From Triatoma infestans (lineage: Eukaryota; Arthropoda; Insecta; Hemiptera; Reduviidae): DNA of 64,000 nt. This document shows positions 60,442 through 64,000 of this stretch, in pieces. Position 1 is the first letter of the stretch. The number at the start of each line of letters is the position of its first letter. The translations under genes were made by a program, and so were the position numbers. Under the pieces are notes generated by a model. It was not told where the DNA came from, did no database searches, and was given only the letters and a program-made list of their open reading frames with translations. The stretch lies in assembly GCA_011037195.1 (NCBI GenBank), contig JAAEAF010002585.1:37501-101500 (forward strand). The letters run 5' to 3'.

Positions 60442-61600
60442 TATATTGCCACAACTCATTTATATAATATATTTATTAATTAATTTATTACAAGCGTTAG
60501 AAAATTTGAAAATTGTACTCAGAATCAATTTACAATTAATTATAATGAAAATCTTGTATAAATTACTAATTTTAAAGCTGTGATTTTTGAACTTTAAACT
60601 CATTTTAATTTATTGTTTCTTATAAATATATGTAATTCTTTCACGATATTATTAAACAGTATTGTCTAAGAAATATGAGTTTAAGATTAGGATTAATCCA
60701 CCCTGTTTTGTAAATTGCTCAATAAATTTCATATTAATGATTTAAAAAAAAAAAAAATCGTACTGATATATAGCCAAAGGGTCGTATATTCATATTAATA
60801 TTTCATGAATATTCAACTAATGTATTTGATTTACAAATAAATGTTTTAATGCACCCTCCAAAAGAAAATATCAATTTTAAACCAGATTTTCAATGTTTTT
60901 CACTTGTCAATTCTATCACTATTCTCAAAGATTCTTTTCTTCTAAATTTAATGAATTTTTAATCGGACGTTCCCGATCGTGTCAAATTTGGAACTTCTTT
61001 TTTTTTCACCGTAAACATATTTTGAGTTTCCTGAAGTTTAAAAAGGTCTGCACCATGTGTATGTTTTTATGGGTAATAAAGAGTCAAAAAGGGAAGAAGG
61101 AAATCTGTAACCAGCAGTGCGAATTTATTGAATATCGTATAATTTATACGAATGTCGTTTCATTTTCTGCGCCTTTCTCGAGTATGGCTCGAAGGATAAA
61201 ATTTCTTTAACCTTTTGGAATACTAGCTACATAACTAATCTGTTTTATTTGAAATGTAATACCTGAACGTAAAACGTATAACCGGAAAAACTGCAATGTT
61301 AGTAAAATGTGGAGTAACCTAAGTATCCAATAAGGTAATCCAAAATTAAATGAAAAAACATTTAGTAAAACTGTGAGAATTGCAATATGATATCGCATGT
61401 TTAATCCGGTTTTTGTATATAATAACAAAATCTGTATTAAAATAATAGTGTTAATAGTATACTACTATTATAATATATTAATAAAATACTTTTATTAATA
61501 GTAATAAAGACTCGGTTGGATTAAGTGAAGAATTAAGCGTGATAATTATAGCTGATACTAAGGTTTTGTTTCTAAACAAAAATTCATTTACTCATGCTGC
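60442..61600. other. AT-rich spacer with a weak monomer-repeat trace
   Basis: Around 60885-61200 a few words (ACCAGATTTT, TTCACCGTAAACATATTTTG) recall the monomer repeat in reverse orientation, much diverged. Nothing else recognised. Confidence 0.3.
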
Positions 61601-61604
61601 ATCC

Positions 61605-62254
61605 CTACTCTTGGGGCCCGAACCCCTTTATGGCGTCAGCGACTAGTTTCTCCTAGGGGAACTTAAGAAAGAGGAGGACGCAACTCTGGAACTCCCTCCC
61701 GGGCTGAGGAAGGCAAAGATCTGCTAGGGAGATTACAACCCAAAAAGATCGGAGGCATTCATTGGGTCTCAGTAAGAACAAGCTCCGGATTCTTTCGGGT
61801 TTCCAAATGAGGCACTGTAGACTCAGGGAAATTCTGACGAAGCTGGCTTAGAGAGTGATAGCACGTGCAGATTCTGCGGGGGGGGGGAGGAAACTCTGAT
61901 ACATCTCCTTACGGACTGCGAGGCTGTCATCCGGAGAACTTTAGGAGCTTGGGTAGTTACCAAGAAGATGAGGAGAATATATCTTCTCTAGAGCCCTCCA
62001 GAATATTGAGGTTTTTAAGGAGCCTTCATCTGGTTGGGGTGCTGTAGGCGAAATGCTCGCCCACAGCACCTGAGGGCTGTGTTGCGTTATATACGTCATG
62101 TTTTTGCATTATATAAACATGACTATTTAGCATAGAATAAGATTTTGTTTCTACTGTTCTTGTGGATAGCATCTACTTCATCCATCTGGCTACTATGCTG
62201 CCTTTTCCCCTTTGGATCAGGGCAGTACTCATACGTGGTGTTGCCGAAAAAAAA
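61605..62254 (+). mobile_element. LINE 3' end with CCHC knuckle and A-tail
   Basis: Frames give LRILSGFQMRHCRLREILTK followed by CRFCGGGEETLIHLLTDC (61869-61922), another RNase-H-type LINE C-terminus distinct from the copies at 44.5 and 53.5 kb. The copy ends with GCCG and an A8 run at 62247-62254. A G-run inside the knuckle shifts competing frames. Confidence 0.65.
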
Positions 62255-62257
62255 GGT

Positions 62258-64000
62258 TGTTAATTTATTTCCTTTGACCGATTGTTTGTTGTTTGCTTCA
62301 TTTGTTTCTTACGTGTGATTTAAAGAAGTCAAAATACAGAGAGTATTGAAACGTCTATACCTAAGAGCCTTTCGTGTTGAGATCATGCCAGTGGTTTTGT
62401 TATAACGTTTTGCCCATATTACAATAGGTTTCTTCAGAATTGTTCGAGTTGAATGTTAAAAGTGGAGTGTATGTGATTCGTACCAGCCGTGAGAAAAAAT
62501 ACATAAAACAGACAAAAAGCTTTGTAAGATTAGCATCTATAAGATCATATACATTGTGCTAGACAAGACAAAACAGAATATTTGTCAACAACTGGGCATG
62601 TGATACATTTTGAGGACACCAAAATCGTTGCCCAACTAATAATTATTACGAATTTTAGTAGGAAATTAAGTAAGCGAGGTCAGAGAAAGGAAGAAAAAAT
62701 GATTAACGTTTCCTGGAGCAAAACAAGGCTACAACTTTGGCAGAAGAGCAGTGGTTCGGGAGACTTAGACATCATCATCTGCCAGCCAATCACAAGGCTG
62801 GAAGGGAAAATTGAGCCCTACCGCTACTTACACCCAGGATGGCGGAGGAAGGAAGGAACACCCTTGTGCTGTTCTATTCTCCTTGTTTCTTGCCAGGGTT
62901 ACTTTGGCATTTGAGGCGACCCTATCCTGAAGAAGCTCATTGAAATATTGGTTAAACGTAGGTTGATGACATATCACTGACGCAGCTTCAGTCCGAAAAC
63001 CTAACTGCTTTTCATCAGCTTGGCCATGGAAGTTTGAAAGATCGACATGACTTTTAGGGACGAATGAGTAATGAGGGGCAAATTGTAGAATATTCGAGAA
63101 GAGAAGAGCATTAATTGTTCTAGAAGTATAGAAAATAATGGACTGAAGATTGTTTGGATTTTCTCCCTTAGCAAAATATAGTAAAACATTAATGAAAAAC
63201 AATTGACTAAAGGAAGTATGTATTCTCTTATGTTTAAGAAAAAAAAAAAAACTAGGCATAACGGAAAGCAAAAATAATGAAAAATCTTCTAGTACCTTCT
63301 AAGCTTTTATAAAAGGCAGATAGGCTCAAAACATTGGGGGGGATTTGAATAAATGAAATTTAAACTGCAAACAGTGACTATAAAAAACTATGGTTATTAT
63401 GAATACAAAGCAGAATATTTGTTATTATTAAATAAATTAGTGGTTTGTAAATTAGCGACTTTGTGTGTTATAATTATTCAAACCAATCGGAACCCATAAG
63501 AAATGAAAAACAATACATTACTAACAATTACTTCATCAGTCTTTTATTGCCATTAAATGTCATACATTGTTATTGAACATATGTTCCTCTAATGAATGAA
63601 CAGAATATTCCTGTAATCAATATAATAAATTAAAACGCAAGTTATTTAATCTGCGGATAAGTATTTGCCATCGGTTAAAATTACAAAAATTTCATAATAA
63701 CTGCATATTGTAGTGTTAATCTTTCTTTGAAACCTTTACCAATTTAGCTTTTTAAAAATGGTAAAAAATGAATATAAAGAGAAGAAATATAAAAAAACCT
63801 CGAAAAAATCAAGGTAATTAGTCAAAACATACAATAATGTAACAATTTTGTGTATTCATTTAATCACATTGAGACGGTTCATTCCTTGATGTCAAAAGTT
63901 AACATCAAGATATTGTTCTTGTCCTAAAAAATGGTCTTGTAATTTCTATAGGTACTTTTGGATTAATCTTATAGTCAAAATAAAAAGCCAAATGTGTTAA
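62258..64000. other. Unassigned right end of the window
   Basis: The minus-strand open frame 62828-63271 (147 codons) and a plus frame 62582-62914 overlap. Neither shows a domain I recognise or exon signals in frame. The rest, to 64000, is AT-rich without identified features. Confidence 0.35.

Noticed and set aside
62828..63271. 147-codon minus-strand open frame
   Set aside because: It is the longest frame in the window but shows no recognisable motif, overlaps a plus-strand frame of similar quality, and has no exon signals; left unassigned.

Overview
This window looks like nuclear DNA from an arthropod-type invertebrate. It is AT-rich, its genes are split by GT-AG introns, and most of the space is occupied by transposable-element fossils: Jockey-, R2- and RNase-H-type LINEs, mariner/Tc1, hAT, an LTR and tRNA-SINEs. 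I cannot fix the order. There are no prokaryotic features, no CRISPR and no convincing functional tRNA or rRNA gene. Most open frames are short and belong to repeats, so genes had to be built exon by exon.

Three host genes can be read, all on the plus strand. (1) About 4.0-15.9 kb: a membrane receptor with an Ig-like C-terminal half-domain, one transmembrane helix and a cytoplasmic TIR domain, i.e. an IL-1-receptor-type Ig-TIR protein. Its 5' end is unresolved. (2) 28224-38777: a complete ten-exon ANKLE1 orthologue (519 aa) with ankyrin repeats, a LEM domain and a GIY-YIG nuclease. (3) 47621-59014: a complete sixteen-exon ERMP1 orthologue (874 aa), an ER multi-pass M28 metallopeptidase. In both complete models the exon phases all agree and the summed lengths are multiples of three.

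The rest is repeats. A dispersed family with ~0.3-kb internal monomers, a conserved outer end and a hairpin at the other end recurs at 0.8, 4.9-6.4, 8.4-10.2, 19.5-20.2, 24.2, 26.5-27.3 and 53.9-54.8 kb. A composite ~1.5-1.9 kb block containing pieces of it occurs as two inverted copies (20.76-22.21 and 41.40-43.29 kb) on either side of ANKLE1. Only the right copy carries a 197-bp unit expanded to three tandem copies. Another short repeat (22.2-23.1 and 54.8-55.2 kb) has a hammerhead-ribozyme-like core. LINE 3' ends lie at 6.5-7.4, 14.5-15.1, 17.0-18.3, 39.8-40.9, 44.1-45.1, 53.5-53.8 and 61.6-62.3 kb. DNA transposons lie at 23.4-24.2 (Tc1), 32.7-33.5 (hAT with a target duplication), 37.1-37.7 (mariner pieces in a foldback), 45.4-46.5 (Tc1) and 59.26-60.44 kb (mariner with both inverted repeats). 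A 940-bp LTR with an adjacent primer-binding-site motif is at 24.85-25.79 kb.

The three genes show no sign of acting together; they are simply neighbours. The most interesting items are the Ig-TIR receptor, a 22-bp perfect hairpin in one of its introns, and the hairpin-ended and composite repeats.
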